From Bradyrhizobium sp. 195 (GTDB lineage Bacteria > Pseudomonadota > Alphaproteobacteria > Rhizobiales > Xanthobacteraceae), in assembly GCF_023101665.1 (NCBI RefSeq), contig NZ_CP082161.1, positions 7,732,501 through 7,796,500 of the forward strand: a stretch of 64,000 bases of DNA, read 5' to 3'. Shown one piece after another: positions 36,249 through 45,504 of the stretch. The notes under the pieces are model-generated. The model was not told the DNA's origin. It saw only the letters and a list, made by a program, of their open reading frames with translations, and did not search any database. Within the stretch, counting starts at the first letter, position 1; each line of letters starts with the position of its first letter. The translations under genes were made by a program, and so were the position numbers.

Positions 36249-36402
36249 TCCCTTCTCCCCCTGTGGGAGAAGGTGGCGCGAAGCGCCGGATGAGAGGTAT
36301 TTCTCGGCAAATTCAAACGAGAGTTGGACTCGCGGAGAGAGACCCCTCACCCGTCTCGCCGCTACGCGGCGAGCCACCCTCTCCCGTATGGGGAGAGGGT
36401 GC
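36249..36402. repeat. Inverted repeats, CTCTCCC family (second copy)
   Basis: TTCTCCCCCTGTGGGAGAAGG near 36249 and CCTCTCCCGTATGGGGAGAGG near 36380 are hairpins, joined by CGCGAAGCGCC and a CTCGCCGCTACGCGGCGAG hairpin. Similar in order to 18495-18612. It lies between convergent genes. Confidence 0.65.
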
Positions 36403-36438
36403 ACTGAAATCGCGGCGCGATCGCCGCCACGCAAGCCG

Positions 36439-37395
36439 CTAGTTATTCGCGCTGGCGGAATCGTCCATCGCCTTGAAGGCTTCCTCCAGCTGCGGCGAGA
36501 TCGGCACGTTCAGACGTTCGCCGGTCGGAAGCCTCGCGGTGAACCATTTGTTGTAGAGCGGGACGAGGTCGCGGTTGGAGCCGAGCTTGCGGAAGGCACG
36601 CTCGACCAATGCGGACAATTGCGGCTCGCCTTTCTTGAACATGATGCCGTAGGGATCGTAGGACAAATAATCGCCGGTGACGCGGAACTTGTCCTGCGCT
36701 TTGTGGCGCGCGATCAGGCCGGAGAGCAGGATGTCGTCGGTCGCGAACGCGTCGGCCTTGCCCTCGGCGAGCATCTGGTACGACTGCTCGTGATCGCTCG
36801 CGGTGACGATGTTGAGGCCGAGCAAGAACTTCTTGTCGGCCGCATGCATCGCCTGCTCGTTGGTGGTGCCCTTGGTCACCACCACGGTCTTGCCCTTGAG
36901 ATCGGTGATCGCGGCGACGTTCGACGCCTTCGGCACCATCAGCTTGGTGCCGGCGACGAACATCAAGGGCGAAAAGGCGACGCGCTTGCCGCGCTCGGCA
37001 TTGGCCGTGGTCGAACCGCATTCCAGGTCGATCTTGTTCTGGAGCACGGCGTCGATGCGGTCGTCCGAGGTGACCTTGACGTAGTCGATTCTGAGGTTGG
37101 GATCGTCGACCTCGACGCCGATCTCCTCGACGATCGCCTCGCAGAGCTCGAGGCTGTAGCCGATCGGGCGGCCCGACTGGTCGAGGAAAGAGAAAGGCGG
37201 CGAGCTCTCGCGGTAGCCGAGCCGCACGGCGTGCGCCGTCTTGATGGCCGACAGCGTCGGGCTGAGCCCTTCGCCGCCGGTCTGGGCGAGCGCCGAGCTC
37301 GCGAACAACGACGTCGCCGACAAAGAGGTCGCGAGCAACGAGGCCGCCAGCCACAGCCGGCTTGAGGTCAGAGACCTCGCCAATATCTGGCCCAT
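36439..37395 (-). CDS. Amino-acid ABC-type solute-binding protein (GltI-like)
   Basis: 318 residues from the ATG at 37395. A signal peptide (SSRLWLAASLLATSLSATSL, cleavage near ALAQ) precedes a family 3 solute-binding domain: VRLGYRESSPPFSFLD, GYSLELCEAIV, DLECGSTTANAERGK, with a glutamate/aspartate-type profile. It should bind an acidic amino acid in the periplasm. No ABC permease or ATPase follows; instead its gene lies 9 bp after a dicarboxylate/amino-acid symporter gene, in the same transcription unit. Confidence 0.8.
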   Translation of the reverse strand: MGQILARSLTSSRLWLAASLLATSLSATSLFASSALAQTGGEGLSPTLSAIKTAHAVRLGYRESSPPFSFLDQSGRPIGYSLELCEAIVEEIGVEVDDPNLRIDYVKVTSDDRIDAVLQNKIDLECGSTTANAERGKRVAFSPLMFVAGTKLMVPKASNVAAITDLKGKTVVVTKGTTNEQAMHAADKKFLLGLNIVTASDHEQSYQMLAEGKADAFATDDILLSGLIARHKAQDKFRVTGDYLSYDPYGIMFKKGEPQLSALVERAFRKLGSNRDLVPLYNKWFTARLPTGERLNVPISPQLEEAFKAMDDSASANN

Positions 37396-37404
37396 GGTTC
37401 ACTC

Positions 37405-38703
37405 CTACCCATGGCCGGCCATCGCGGGCACTTCGCCCGGCACCATGCCATCAGGCACGACGTCACTGGGGCCGAGCGCGTGCTCGGGTCCGAGCTCGCC
37501 CTCCCATTTGGCCACGACCGAGGTCGCAAGGGTGTTGCCGATCACGTTGGTGGCGCTGCGGCCCATGTCGAGGAAGGTGTCGATGCCCATGATCATCAAG
37601 AGGCCCGCCTCGGGGATGTTGAACTGCGCCAAGGTCGAGGCGATCACGACGAGAGAGGCACGCGGCACGCCGGCGACGCCCTTGGAGGTGATCATCAGCG
37701 TTGCCAGCATGGCGAGCTGGGTGCCGAGCGGCATGTCGATGTGATAGCTCTGCGCGATGAAGACGGCCGCAAACGTGCAATACATCATCGTGCCGTCGAG
37801 GTTGAAGGAATAGCCGAGCGGCAGCACGAAGCTCGAGATCCGCGACGAGGCGCCGAAGCGGTTGAGCGCCTCCAGCGTCTTCGGATAGGCCGCCTCCGAG
37901 CTCGCGGTCGAGAACGCGATCATCAGCGGTTCGCGGACCAGCTTCAAGAGATGGCTGTAGCGTGGCCCGATCACGATGAAGCCGACGATGACCAGGATCG
38001 TCCACAGGATCGCCAGCGAGAGATAGAAGCCACCCATGAAGACGACGAGCTTCCAGAGCACCAGCAGGCCGTTCTTGGCGACCGTCGCGGTGATGGCGGC
38101 CCACACCGCGAGCGGCGCGAACAGCATTACATAGCTCGTCACCTTGAGCATGATGTGGCCGACATCGTCGATCATCGCCAGGATCGGCTTCGAACGTTCG
38201 GGCATGGAGCCCATCGCCACCGAGAAGAACACCGCGAAGATCACGATCTGAAGGATCTCGTTCTGCGCCATCGCATCCGCGATCGAGGTCGGGATCAGAT
38301 GGGTCAGGAATTTCTCGATCGAGAAGGCCGAGACCGGCAGGCCGGTCGATTGGCCCGCCTGGGGCAGCGTGCCCGGGAAGTTCGCGCCGGGCTGCAGCAG
38401 GTTCACCATCACGAGTCCGAGCAGCAGCGAGACGAAGGAGGCGCTGATGAACCAGCCCATGGTCTTGGCGAAGATGCGGCCGAGCTTGGAGCCCGAGCCC
38501 ATATGGGCGATGCCACCGACCAGGGTCGCGAACACCAGCGGCGCGATGATCATCTTGATCAGGCGCAGGAACATCATGGCGATCAGGTTGATGGAGGAGG
38601 CCCAGTCCGCGCGCGTGTCGGGCAGGAAGTTGTAGATCGCCGACCCCATGATGATGCCGAGCACCATCGCTGCCAGAATGTATTGCGTAAACCTGTTGGA
38701 CAT
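37405..38703 (-). CDS. Dicarboxylate/amino acid:cation symporter (DctA/GltP family)
   Basis: 432 residues from the ATG at 38703. There are about eight membrane helices, with the family motifs LIKMIIAPLVFATLVGGIA, FSTASSEAAYPKTLE (the SSS-like hairpin), LPLGYSFNLDGTMMY and MGIDTFLDMGRSATNVIGN. It imports C4-dicarboxylates, glutamate or aspartate with protons or sodium. The downstream binding-protein gene (9 bp) is unusual, since this family works without a periplasmic receptor. dctA is the likely relative but the substrate is not decided here. Confidence 0.85.
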   Translation of the reverse strand: MSNRFTQYILAAMVLGIIMGSAIYNFLPDTRADWASSINLIAMMFLRLIKMIIAPLVFATLVGGIAHMGSGSKLGRIFAKTMGWFISASFVSLLLGLVMVNLLQPGANFPGTLPQAGQSTGLPVSAFSIEKFLTHLIPTSIADAMAQNEILQIVIFAVFFSVAMGSMPERSKPILAMIDDVGHIMLKVTSYVMLFAPLAVWAAITATVAKNGLLVLWKLVVFMGGFYLSLAILWTILVIVGFIVIGPRYSHLLKLVREPLMIAFSTASSEAAYPKTLEALNRFGASSRISSFVLPLGYSFNLDGTMMYCTFAAVFIAQSYHIDMPLGTQLAMLATLMITSKGVAGVPRASLVVIASTLAQFNIPEAGLLMIMGIDTFLDMGRSATNVIGNTLATSVVAKWEGELGPEHALGPSDVVPDGMVPGEVPAMAGHG

Positions 38704-38914
38704 CGTTGACCCCCACGTACACCGGCGCTTCATGATGTCGCAGATATCAAAGCGACGCAACACGCTTCGCGTGCAATCGCGTTTTCAGGATGTTCCCATT
38801 GTGAAAAGGAACGCCGCGATCTAGCCTTCATGCAGCGCACAACGCAGCGGCCTGCACGTCTTGTTTGCGGCGGCTGCATCAATAATCGCCAAGACAATCA
38901 AAGAGGGAAACGCC

Positions 38915-39916
38915 ATGAGCGGCAACATCAATCGCCAAATTCTGCTGGTGGAAAAGCCCAGCGGCAAGCTCGGCCCCGAGCATTTCAAGATGGTGGAGAG
39001 CGCAACCCCGGAGCCAAAAAACGGCGAGGCCCTGCTGCGCGTGCGATACATCTCACTCGACGCCGCCAACCGCGCCTGGATGCATGGCGCGACCTACCGC
39101 TCCGCGGTCGAGGCCAACAGCGTAATGGCCGGCGGCGCCATTGCCGAGGTCGTCAGCTCGAAGGCCGAGGGACTAGCGCCCGGCGACATCGTGTTCGGCG
39201 ACACCGGCTGGCAGGAGTTTGCAGCGGTAGCCGCAAAGCATCTCACCAAGATGCCGAAGCTCGAGCCGATGACGCATCTGCTCAGTGTGTTCGGCATCGC
39301 CGGCCTCACCGCCTATTTCGGCCTGCTGGAGATCGGCAAGCCCAAAGAGGGCGAGACGGTCGTGGTCTCCGCGGCCGCAGGCTCGGTCGGCTCGATCGTC
39401 GGACAGATCGCCAAGATCAAAGGATGCCGCGTGATCGGCATCGCCGGCGGCGCGGACAAGTGCAACTGGCTGACCTCCGAACTCGGCTTCGATGCCGCCG
39501 TGGACTACAAGGACGGCGCGGTCTTCAAGGCGCTCCGCGCTGCTGCCCCGAAGGGCATCGACGTCTATTTCGACAATGTCGGCGGCGACATTCTCGAAGC
39601 CTGCCTGCCGCAGATGAACAATTACGGCCGCATTGCCTGCTGCGGCGCGATCTCGCAATATGACGGCGCGCCCGCAGCGCACGGACCCCGCGGCGTGCCG
39701 GGACTGATCGTGGTGAAGCGGCTCGTCATGCAGGGCTTCATCGTGATGGATTACATAAAGGAGAGCCCGCGCGCGCTCGCCGACCTCCAGGCCTGGGTCA
39801 AATCCGGCAAGCTGAAGGTGCAGGAAGACATTATCGACGGATTGCCGAACACGCCGAAGGCGCTGATCGGATTGCTCGCGGGCGAGAACCGCGGCAAGCG
39901 CATGGTCAAGCTCTGA
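38915..39916 (+). CDS. NADP-dependent oxidoreductase, medium-chain CurA-like
   Basis: 333 residues from the ATG at 38915, with AGAGGGA upstream. Zinc-free medium-chain reductase fold: VVVSAAAGSVGSIVGQIAKIKG gives the NADP site, then GIAGGADKC and DVYFDNVGGDILEACL, the leukotriene B4 12-hydroxydehydrogenase/curcumin-reductase pattern. It probably reduces a carbon-carbon double bond next to a carbonyl, using NADPH. Divergent from the symporter gene, without further context. Confidence 0.85.
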   Translation: MSGNINRQILLVEKPSGKLGPEHFKMVESATPEPKNGEALLRVRYISLDAANRAWMHGATYRSAVEANSVMAGGAIAEVVSSKAEGLAPGDIVFGDTGWQEFAAVAAKHLTKMPKLEPMTHLLSVFGIAGLTAYFGLLEIGKPKEGETVVVSAAAGSVGSIVGQIAKIKGCRVIGIAGGADKCNWLTSELGFDAAVDYKDGAVFKALRAAAPKGIDVYFDNVGGDILEACLPQMNNYGRIACCGAISQYDGAPAAHGPRGVPGLIVVKRLVMQGFIVMDYIKESPRALADLQAWVKSGKLKVQEDIIDGLPNTPKALIGLLAGENRGKRMVKL

Positions 39917-40072
39917 GACGTAGTTACGTCGCAATTGCGTCGGCAATATCCACTTGCGGTAGAAACGGAAGCGGCCAATGATATCGCTCGCGAGGCATCA
40001 CTTCGCGACGACTGGGATTGCGCGACTTTGATTGATTGTCAAAAGATTTCGACAGGGCAGGAATTCATCCAG

Positions 40073-40894
40073 ATGTTCAACACGTTGAAACAAGTCTCAG
40101 CCCGCACGGCGTTGCTGGCGGCGCTGTTCGCAACTGCAGCACCCGCATTCGCACAAGCGCCGACCGAGGCGCAGAAGGGTGCCATCCGGTCTGCATGCCG
40201 GTCGGACTTCATGGCGCACTGCGCGAGCGTCACGCCCGGCGGCGTCGAAGCGTATCAATGCCTGAAGAAGAACATGTCGAGCCTGTCATCGGGATGCCAG
40301 ACCGCGGTTCGCGCCGTCGAGCCCGCTGCGGCTCCGAAGACCGAAGCCGCTCCCGCCGCGCCCAAGACTGAGGCTGCGCCCAAGGCGGAAACCGCGCCGG
40401 CCGCGCCGAAGGCCGATGCCGCCCCCGCGGCAAAGCCGGCCGCCGCACCGGCGCCGAAGGCTGCGGCCGCCAAGCAACCCAGCAGCGCGCAGGTTGCGGC
40501 CGTCAAAAGCGCATGCCGCGCCGACTATCCCAAGGTGTGCGCCAGCGTGCCGCCGGGCGGCGCCCCCGCGCTCGAATGCCTGGAGAAAAACAAGGCCAAG
40601 GTCTCGCCCGCCTGCGAGAAGGCCGTGAGCGCCGCAACCGGCGGCGGCGCGGCAGCAACGGCAGCGCCCGCGGATGCGGCTCCCGCAGCGGCCGCACCCG
40701 CCGTGATCGTTTTGCGCCCCTTGCTGCCGCGCGAAGAGCTGTTCATCGTGAGGTCGGCCTGCGGCGCCGACATTCGCTCGCTCTGCGCCGGCGTCGCGCC
40801 CGGCGGCGGCCGCATCATTCGATGCATCTCCAACAGGGCCGCCTCGCTATCGCCCGCGTGCAGGGACGTGCTGGCTCCGTTCGCGGCGCGATGA
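40073..40894 (+). CDS. Exported protein with three Cys-rich repeats joined by Ala/Pro linkers
   Basis: 273 residues from the ATG at 40073. A signal peptide (TLKQVSARTALLAALFATAAPAFAQA) is followed by three copies of a 45-residue unit: C..DFMAHCASVTPGGVEAYQCLKKNM...C, C..DYPKVCASVPPGGAPALECLEKNK...C and C..DIRSLCAGVAPGGGRIIRCISNRA...C. Four Cys per unit suggest two disulfides each, like the cysteine-rich GLG1-type repeat. Between units are Ala/Pro/Lys-rich spacers. Its role is unknown; probably periplasmic. Confidence 0.75.
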   Translation: MFNTLKQVSARTALLAALFATAAPAFAQAPTEAQKGAIRSACRSDFMAHCASVTPGGVEAYQCLKKNMSSLSSGCQTAVRAVEPAAAPKTEAAPAAPKTEAAPKAETAPAAPKADAAPAAKPAAAPAPKAAAAKQPSSAQVAAVKSACRADYPKVCASVPPGGAPALECLEKNKAKVSPACEKAVSAATGGGAAATAAPADAAPAAAAPAVIVLRPLLPREELFIVRSACGADIRSLCAGVAPGGGRIIRCISNRAASLSPACRDVLAPFAAR

Positions 40895-41014
40895 TGCGGT
40901 TCGCGTTCGCGCGTCAATGATTGGCGGCGTGCGGTGAATTGAATTTCCGCACGCCTGCAACGACAAATCTATTGCAGATATCCGATTTCGATCACGACAA
41001 GCCGGGAGGACAAC

Positions 41015-41230
41015 ATGCGTTCATTGCTGCTCGTTGCTTCTGCACTCCTCGCCTTCGGAGCGACCATGACGTTCGAGGCCACCGACGCCAATGCGGTGGT
41101 GTGCGCCCGCGGGGTCTATCGCGCCGGTTGCGCCGGCCCGAACGCGGCTGTCGTTGTCCGCAAGCCGGTTCCAGTGATCCGCTGCACCCGGGTGCTGGTC
41201 AACGGCGTTTACGTGAAGCGCTGCGTCTGA
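41015..41230 (+). CDS. Small secreted protein
   Basis: 71 residues from the ATG at 41015. A signal peptide (MRSLLLVASALLAFGATMTF, cleavage near ANA) is followed by VVCARGVYRAGCAGPN and a four-Cys C-terminus ending VYVKRCV. The type is common in Bradyrhizobium and unassigned. Its RBS is CGGGAGGA before the start. Confidence 0.7.
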   Translation: MRSLLLVASALLAFGATMTFEATDANAVVCARGVYRAGCAGPNAAVVVRKPVPVIRCTRVLVNGVYVKRCV

Positions 41231-41384
41231 ACGGGGCGGATGGCCAAGCCGGCGCGGTTTGGCTATGATTCGGACCTGACGGTTTCGGACATGCGCAGAA
41301 CGTGTGTCCGAAGATGGGCTTCGACGCGCCCGCGCTTGGCCGATAATTCCGCTGGCGCAGGACGCCGGAGCACATTAGTCTACC

Positions 41385-41411
41385 CCTAGATAGTAAGTAT
41401 ACTGTCAATTA
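41385..41411 (+). promoter_or_regulatory. Shared operator/promoter, copy 1 (before the hydroxylase)
   Basis: It is identical at 25 of 27 positions to 45505-45531. Its centre AGTATACT is palindromic and its TATACT (41397-41402) looks like a -10 box. It lies 13 bp before the TTG start of the hydroxylase gene, whose ribosome site AGGGAGG follows directly. It is a likely MarR target that blocks the promoter when bound. Confidence 0.7.
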
Positions 41412-41423
41412 GGGAGGCAGACG

Positions 41424-42563
41424 TTGCGGATCGCCGTGATTGGCGGGGGGCCCGGTGGGCTCTACTTCGCCTATCTCTGGAAGAAGCGTCACCCCGAGGA
41501 TCAGGTCGACCTGTTCGAACAGAACCCGGCCGACGCGACCTGGGGCTTTGGCGTCGTGTTCTCCGACCAGGCCCTGGAATTCCTGCGCGCCGACGACCCC
41601 GAAACGGTCGATGCGATCGCGCCGCATATGGAGAGCTGGGAGAACATCACGCTGAACCTCAGCGGCGACAGCGTCGCCATCGACGGGGTCGGCTTCTCCT
41701 CGATCGGGCGGCTCGAGCTCCTGAGATTCCTGCAGCAGCGCGCGCTCGACGTCGGCGTCACCCCGCGCTTCGATACGCCGATCCATGCCATCGACCAGCT
41801 CAACGGGCACGATCTGATCGTCGCCGCTGACGGGCTGAACTCGCTGGTGCGCCGCGCCTATGAGGGCGATTTCGGCACCTCGCTGTCCTACTCCTCCAAC
41901 AAGTTCGTCTGGTACGGCACCTCGAAGCGGTTCGACACGCTGTCGCAGACCTTCGTGAAGACCGACCGCGGCGCCTTCAACGCCCATCATTATCGTTACT
42001 CGCCGGCCATGAGCACCTTCCTGGTCGAGTGCGACTACGCCACTTGGCAGGCCTACGGCTTTGCCTATAAGGACGTCGAGCAGTCCAAGGGCGTCTGCGA
42101 GGAGGTGTTCGCGGACACGCTCGGCGGCCATTGCCTCGTCTCCAATAAATCGGTCTGGCGCAACTTTCCCTGGGTCTGGAACGAGCATTGGTCGTTCAAG
42201 AACATGGTGCTGCTCGGCGATGCCCTGCATTCCGCGCATTTCTCGATTGGTTCGGGCACGCGGCTTGCGATCGAGGACGCCATTGCGCTGGTCAAGGCGC
42301 TGGAATCGGATGCGCATCTTGCGACCGCGCTGCATCGGTACCAGGCCGCGCGAAAACCGGTGGTGCAGAAGCTCGTCAACGCCGCACGCACGTCGGCGTT
42401 CTGGTACGAGCACTTTGCCGAGCACATGAAGCTCGACCTGATGGATTTCGCCTACAGCTACATCACCCGCTCCGGCCGTATCGACGATTCCCGGCTACGC
42501 GCGATGTCGCCGGCTTTCGCGGCCCGGTACGAGGCGGCCAAGAACGGCGGAGACGAGGCATGA
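41424..42563 (+). CDS. FAD monooxygenase, salicylyl-CoA/2-aminobenzoyl-CoA hydroxylase type
   Basis: 379 residues starting at a TTG with AGGGAGG seven bases upstream. FAD fold: GGGPGGLYFAYLWK at residues 7-20, DGLNSLVRR, and GDALHSAHFSIGSGTRLAIED near 270. The WGFGVVFSDQALEFL motif after the first strand is the mark of the group acting on aryl-CoA thioesters, such as salicylyl-CoA 5-hydroxylase, rather than on free acids. It would place a hydroxyl para to one already present, giving gentisyl-CoA. The ligase gene overlaps its end by 4 bp, and a MarR gene, an isomerase and gentisate dioxygenase follow. Confidence 0.75.
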   Translation: MRIAVIGGGPGGLYFAYLWKKRHPEDQVDLFEQNPADATWGFGVVFSDQALEFLRADDPETVDAIAPHMESWENITLNLSGDSVAIDGVGFSSIGRLELLRFLQQRALDVGVTPRFDTPIHAIDQLNGHDLIVAADGLNSLVRRAYEGDFGTSLSYSSNKFVWYGTSKRFDTLSQTFVKTDRGAFNAHHYRYSPAMSTFLVECDYATWQAYGFAYKDVEQSKGVCEEVFADTLGGHCLVSNKSVWRNFPWVWNEHWSFKNMVLLGDALHSAHFSIGSGTRLAIEDAIALVKALESDAHLATALHRYQAARKPVVQKLVNAARTSAFWYEHFAEHMKLDLMDFAYSYITRSGRIDDSRLRAMSPAFAARYEAAKNGGDEA

Positions 42564-44173
42564 GCAACGAAATTCGCGACCAGGTGCCCGCCGACAGCGA
42601 AGGGACACGCGAGATCGGCTTTGCCGTTCCGCAAATCTACAACGCCAGCCGCGTGCTGTTCGACAATCTCGCCAACGGCCGCGGCGACAAGCTTGCACTG
42701 TTGGGTCCCGCGGGCATGCGGACCTATGCCGAGCTCTGCGCGGAGGCTTGCCGCTGGGGCAACGGTTTTGCATCGCTTGGCCTCACGCGCGGCGACCGCG
42801 TGCTCTTGTTCCTCGACGACACCCCGGCATACCCGGCTGCCTTCTTCGGCGCGGTGCGCGCCGGCTTCGTGCCGCTCCTGATCAACACGCTGACTCCGCC
42901 GGATCTCCTGCAATTCTACCTCGCCGATTCCGGCGCGGCGGTTGCGGTGGCGGATGCCGAGTTCGCGGCGCGCTTCAATGCGGAGGCGTGCAAGGAGACG
43001 GGCCTGCGCACGCTGATCGTCGCGAATGGCGAAGCGGGCGACCACGCCGCGCCTGCGGCGATCTCTGCCGCAGGATGGCTCGCGCAATTCCCGGCCGAGC
43101 TGGCGGAAGCGGACACCCATCGCAACGAGATGGCGTTCTGGATGTACTCGTCCGGCTCGACCGGACGGCCCAAGGGCATCGTGCATCTGCAGCACGACAT
43201 GGCCTATAGCGAGGCGGCCTTTGCGCGAAACGTGTTGAAGCTGACGCCCGACGACATCTGCTTTTCGGTGCCCAAAATCTTTTTCGCCTATGGCTTCGGC
43301 AACTCCGTCACCTTCCCGTTCTCGGCGGGAGGGGCAACGTTGCTGCTGCCGGGCCAGCCGAAACCAGCATCGATCTTTGCGGCGATCGAGCAATACAAGC
43401 CGACTGTCTTCTTCGGCCTGCCGACGCTCTACACCTCGCTGACCAAGGCCGAGGGCGCGGAGAAAATCGATTTTTCATCTCTGCGCATGTCGCTCTCCGC
43501 GGCCGAGGTGCTCTCGGCCGAAGTCTTTAACGGCTGGAAGACGCTCACGGACCTCGAGATCGTCGAGGGCCTTGGTTCGACCGAGGTGCTGCACATCTAT
43601 CTCTCCAACCGGCCCGAGCAAAAGAAGCTCGGCGCCGCCGGTCTGCGCGTGCCCGGCTACGAGGTCGCGCTGCGCGACAAGGAGGGCCGCGAGGTCGGCG
43701 ACAACGAGGAAGGCATTCTGTGGGTCCGCGGCGATTCCAACACACCGCTGTATTGGAACCGGCCGGACAAAACCGCCGAGACGATCCGCGAGGGCGGCTG
43801 GATCTACACCGGCGACCGCTTCGTCAGGGATGCCGACGGCTTCCACTTCTTCCGCGGCCGCGCCGATGATCTCATCAAGATCTCAGGCCAGTGGGTCTAC
43901 CCGCTCGAGGTCGAGCTCTGCCTCGCCGACCACCCCGATATCCGCGAATGCGCGGTGTTCGCCGCCGAGCTGCCGGATCGCCGCATGACGCTGAAGGCCG
44001 TGGTCGTGATGAACAACCGCGCGGTTAACCAGGGTGACGCGACGCGACGATTGCAGGATTACGTCAAGGGCAAGCTGCTGCCCTACAAATATCCGCGCGA
44101 GGTGATCTTCATCGACGAGTTGCCGAAGACCGGCACGGGGAAGATTGATCGGCAGGCATTGCTCAGGATGTGA
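42560..44173 (+). CDS. Benzoate-CoA ligase family aryl-CoA synthetase
   Basis: 537 residues from the ATG at 42560, inside the last codons of the hydroxylase gene. Adenylate-forming motifs are complete: MYSSGSTGRPKGIVH, EGLGSTEVLHIYL, GWIYTGDRF, RADDLIKISGQWVYPLEVE and the catalytic Lys in PKTGTGKIDR. The sequence follows the benzoate/4-hydroxybenzoate CoA ligase branch. With the overlapping hydroxylase it probably activates salicylate, or a similar ring acid, with ATP and CoA. Confidence 0.8.
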   Translation: MSNEIRDQVPADSEGTREIGFAVPQIYNASRVLFDNLANGRGDKLALLGPAGMRTYAELCAEACRWGNGFASLGLTRGDRVLLFLDDTPAYPAAFFGAVRAGFVPLLINTLTPPDLLQFYLADSGAAVAVADAEFAARFNAEACKETGLRTLIVANGEAGDHAAPAAISAAGWLAQFPAELAEADTHRNEMAFWMYSSGSTGRPKGIVHLQHDMAYSEAAFARNVLKLTPDDICFSVPKIFFAYGFGNSVTFPFSAGGATLLLPGQPKPASIFAAIEQYKPTVFFGLPTLYTSLTKAEGAEKIDFSSLRMSLSAAEVLSAEVFNGWKTLTDLEIVEGLGSTEVLHIYLSNRPEQKKLGAAGLRVPGYEVALRDKEGREVGDNEEGILWVRGDSNTPLYWNRPDKTAETIREGGWIYTGDRFVRDADGFHFFRGRADDLIKISGQWVYPLEVELCLADHPDIRECAVFAAELPDRRMTLKAVVVMNNRAVNQGDATRRLQDYVKGKLLPYKYPREVIFIDELPKTGTGKIDRQALLRM

Positions 44174-44202
44174 GGCGAGGACGAGGATCCGCGCACCGCA
44201 TT

Positions 44203-44295
44203 CGTAGGGTGGGCAAAGCGAAGCGTGCCCACGACTTCTGATCCGTTGGAGAGAGGTGGTGGGCACGGCGCAAGGGCGCCTTTGCCCACCCTACG
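44203..44295. repeat. Inverted repeat, CGTAGGGTGGGCAAA arms
   Basis: Exact 15-bp arms (44203-44217 and 44281-44295) lie between convergent genes, with a second internal GTGCCCAC pairing. A relative with the same CGTAGGGTGG ends lies at 46603-46696. Confidence 0.75.
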
Positions 44296-44335
44296 AGATA
44301 TGAGCGTGAGGCGCGAGCATCGCCTCACGTCCCCC

Positions 44336-44848
44336 TCACCCCGCCTTCCCCAAATGCTCCAGCGCATCCTCGGCCCGCAGCGGCACGCGTGACGCTTCGT
44401 TGTTGAGATCGACGAGCTGCACAAGCAGACCCATCAGCGTCTTGCGGTCCGTGGCCTTCAGCGGCTCCAGCATGCGCGCCTGGGCGCGCTCGACGGCGGG
44501 GATGATTTCGCGCAGGATCGCGGCGCCAGATTTCGTCAGGTAGAGCAGCTTGATCCGCTTGTCCTCGGGCGCCGGCTTGCGCTCGATATAGTCCTTGGCT
44601 TGCAGCCGCTCGATCACGCTGCCGAGCGTGGAGCGGTCGAACGCGATCACAGCCGACAGCCGCGTCGCGTCGATGCCGGGATGGGTGTGGATCGCGATCA
44701 GCGCCGCATATTGCACCGGGGTGAGGTCGAATGCCTTGCACTCCTCCATGAAGATCGAGACCGCGATCTGCTGCATGCGCCGGAACAGATAACCCGGCGC
44801 GGCATAGACGGCATCGATCGTGATCGGAGCGGGCGGCTTACTCGGCAT
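44336..44848 (-). CDS. MarR-family transcriptional regulator
   Basis: 170 residues from the ATG at 44848. The winged helix is evident (LTPVQYAALIAIHTHPGID, LSAVIAFDRSTLGSVIERLQAKDYIER, then the wing PEDKRIKLLYLT). The family mostly represses aromatic degradation genes until an aromatic acid or its CoA ester binds. The gene overlaps the end of the isomerase gene by 11 bp and so shares its transcript. The near-identical sites at 41385 and 45505 in the two flanking promoters are its likely operators. Confidence 0.85.
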   Translation of the reverse strand: MPSKPPAPITIDAVYAAPGYLFRRMQQIAVSIFMEECKAFDLTPVQYAALIAIHTHPGIDATRLSAVIAFDRSTLGSVIERLQAKDYIERKPAPEDKRIKLLYLTKSGAAILREIIPAVERAQARMLEPLKATDRKTLMGLLVQLVDLNNEASRVPLRAEDALEHLGKAG

Positions 44849-45470
44849 CGGGCTGCTTCTCCGGTGCGGCATCGGCGAAAGCTGCAAGCGCCTTGGCGGC
44901 AGCTTCCGCCCCCAGCAGGCGCGGATAGGCCGAGACATCGACACCGAAGCGGCGCGCATTGGCGAGCTGCGGCACCAGACAGAGATCAGCCAGCGTCGGC
45001 GCAGCGCCGAAACAGAACGGGCCCGCTTCGTCCCTGATCAGCGTCTCGCAGGCCGACAGTCCCTCGCGGTTGACCCATGCCGCCCAGTCCTGGACCTTCT
45101 CCTCGGGCAGGCCAAGCTCGCGCAGCCGCGCCAGCACCTTCAGGTTCTGCACCGGATGGGTATCGCAGGCGATCGCCAGCGCGAACGCCCGCACCTTGGC
45201 GCGTCGCAGCGGATCCTTCGGCAGCAACGGCGGATTGGGGTGCGTCTCGTCGAGCCATTCGATGATCGCCACCGATTGGGTCAGCACTGTACCCGCATCG
45301 TTCTCCAACGCCGGCACCAGGCCTTGCGGATTGATGGCGAGATAGGCGGGCGCGCATTGTTCGCCCTTGCGAAGATGATGCGGCAGATGCTCGGCGCCGA
45401 GACCCTTCAGGTTCAGCGCGATCCGCACCCGATAGGCGGCGCTGGAGCGGAAATAGCCGTGCAGCTTCAT
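44838..45470 (-). CDS. maiA: Maleylpyruvate/maleylacetoacetate isomerase (zeta-class GST)
   Basis: 210 residues from the ATG at 45470, with GGGAGG close before it. The N-terminal YFRSSAAYRVRIALNLKG holds the SSAAYR active-site motif of zeta-class glutathione transferases, and the NPQGLVPAL and QSVAIIEWLDE segments complete the glutathione domain. In this cluster the substrate should be maleylpyruvate, the product of gentisate dioxygenase, turned into fumarylpyruvate with glutathione. The fumarylpyruvate hydrolase gene is not in the cluster. Confidence 0.8.
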   Translation of the reverse strand: MKLHGYFRSSAAYRVRIALNLKGLGAEHLPHHLRKGEQCAPAYLAINPQGLVPALENDAGTVLTQSVAIIEWLDETHPNPPLLPKDPLRRAKVRAFALAIACDTHPVQNLKVLARLRELGLPEEKVQDWAAWVNREGLSACETLIRDEAGPFCFGAAPTLADLCLVPQLANARRFGVDVSAYPRLLGAEAAAKALAAFADAAPEKQPDAE

Positions 45471-45504
45471 CGAGACCTCCCTTTCATTCGTCACGTTGAC
45501 GCTA

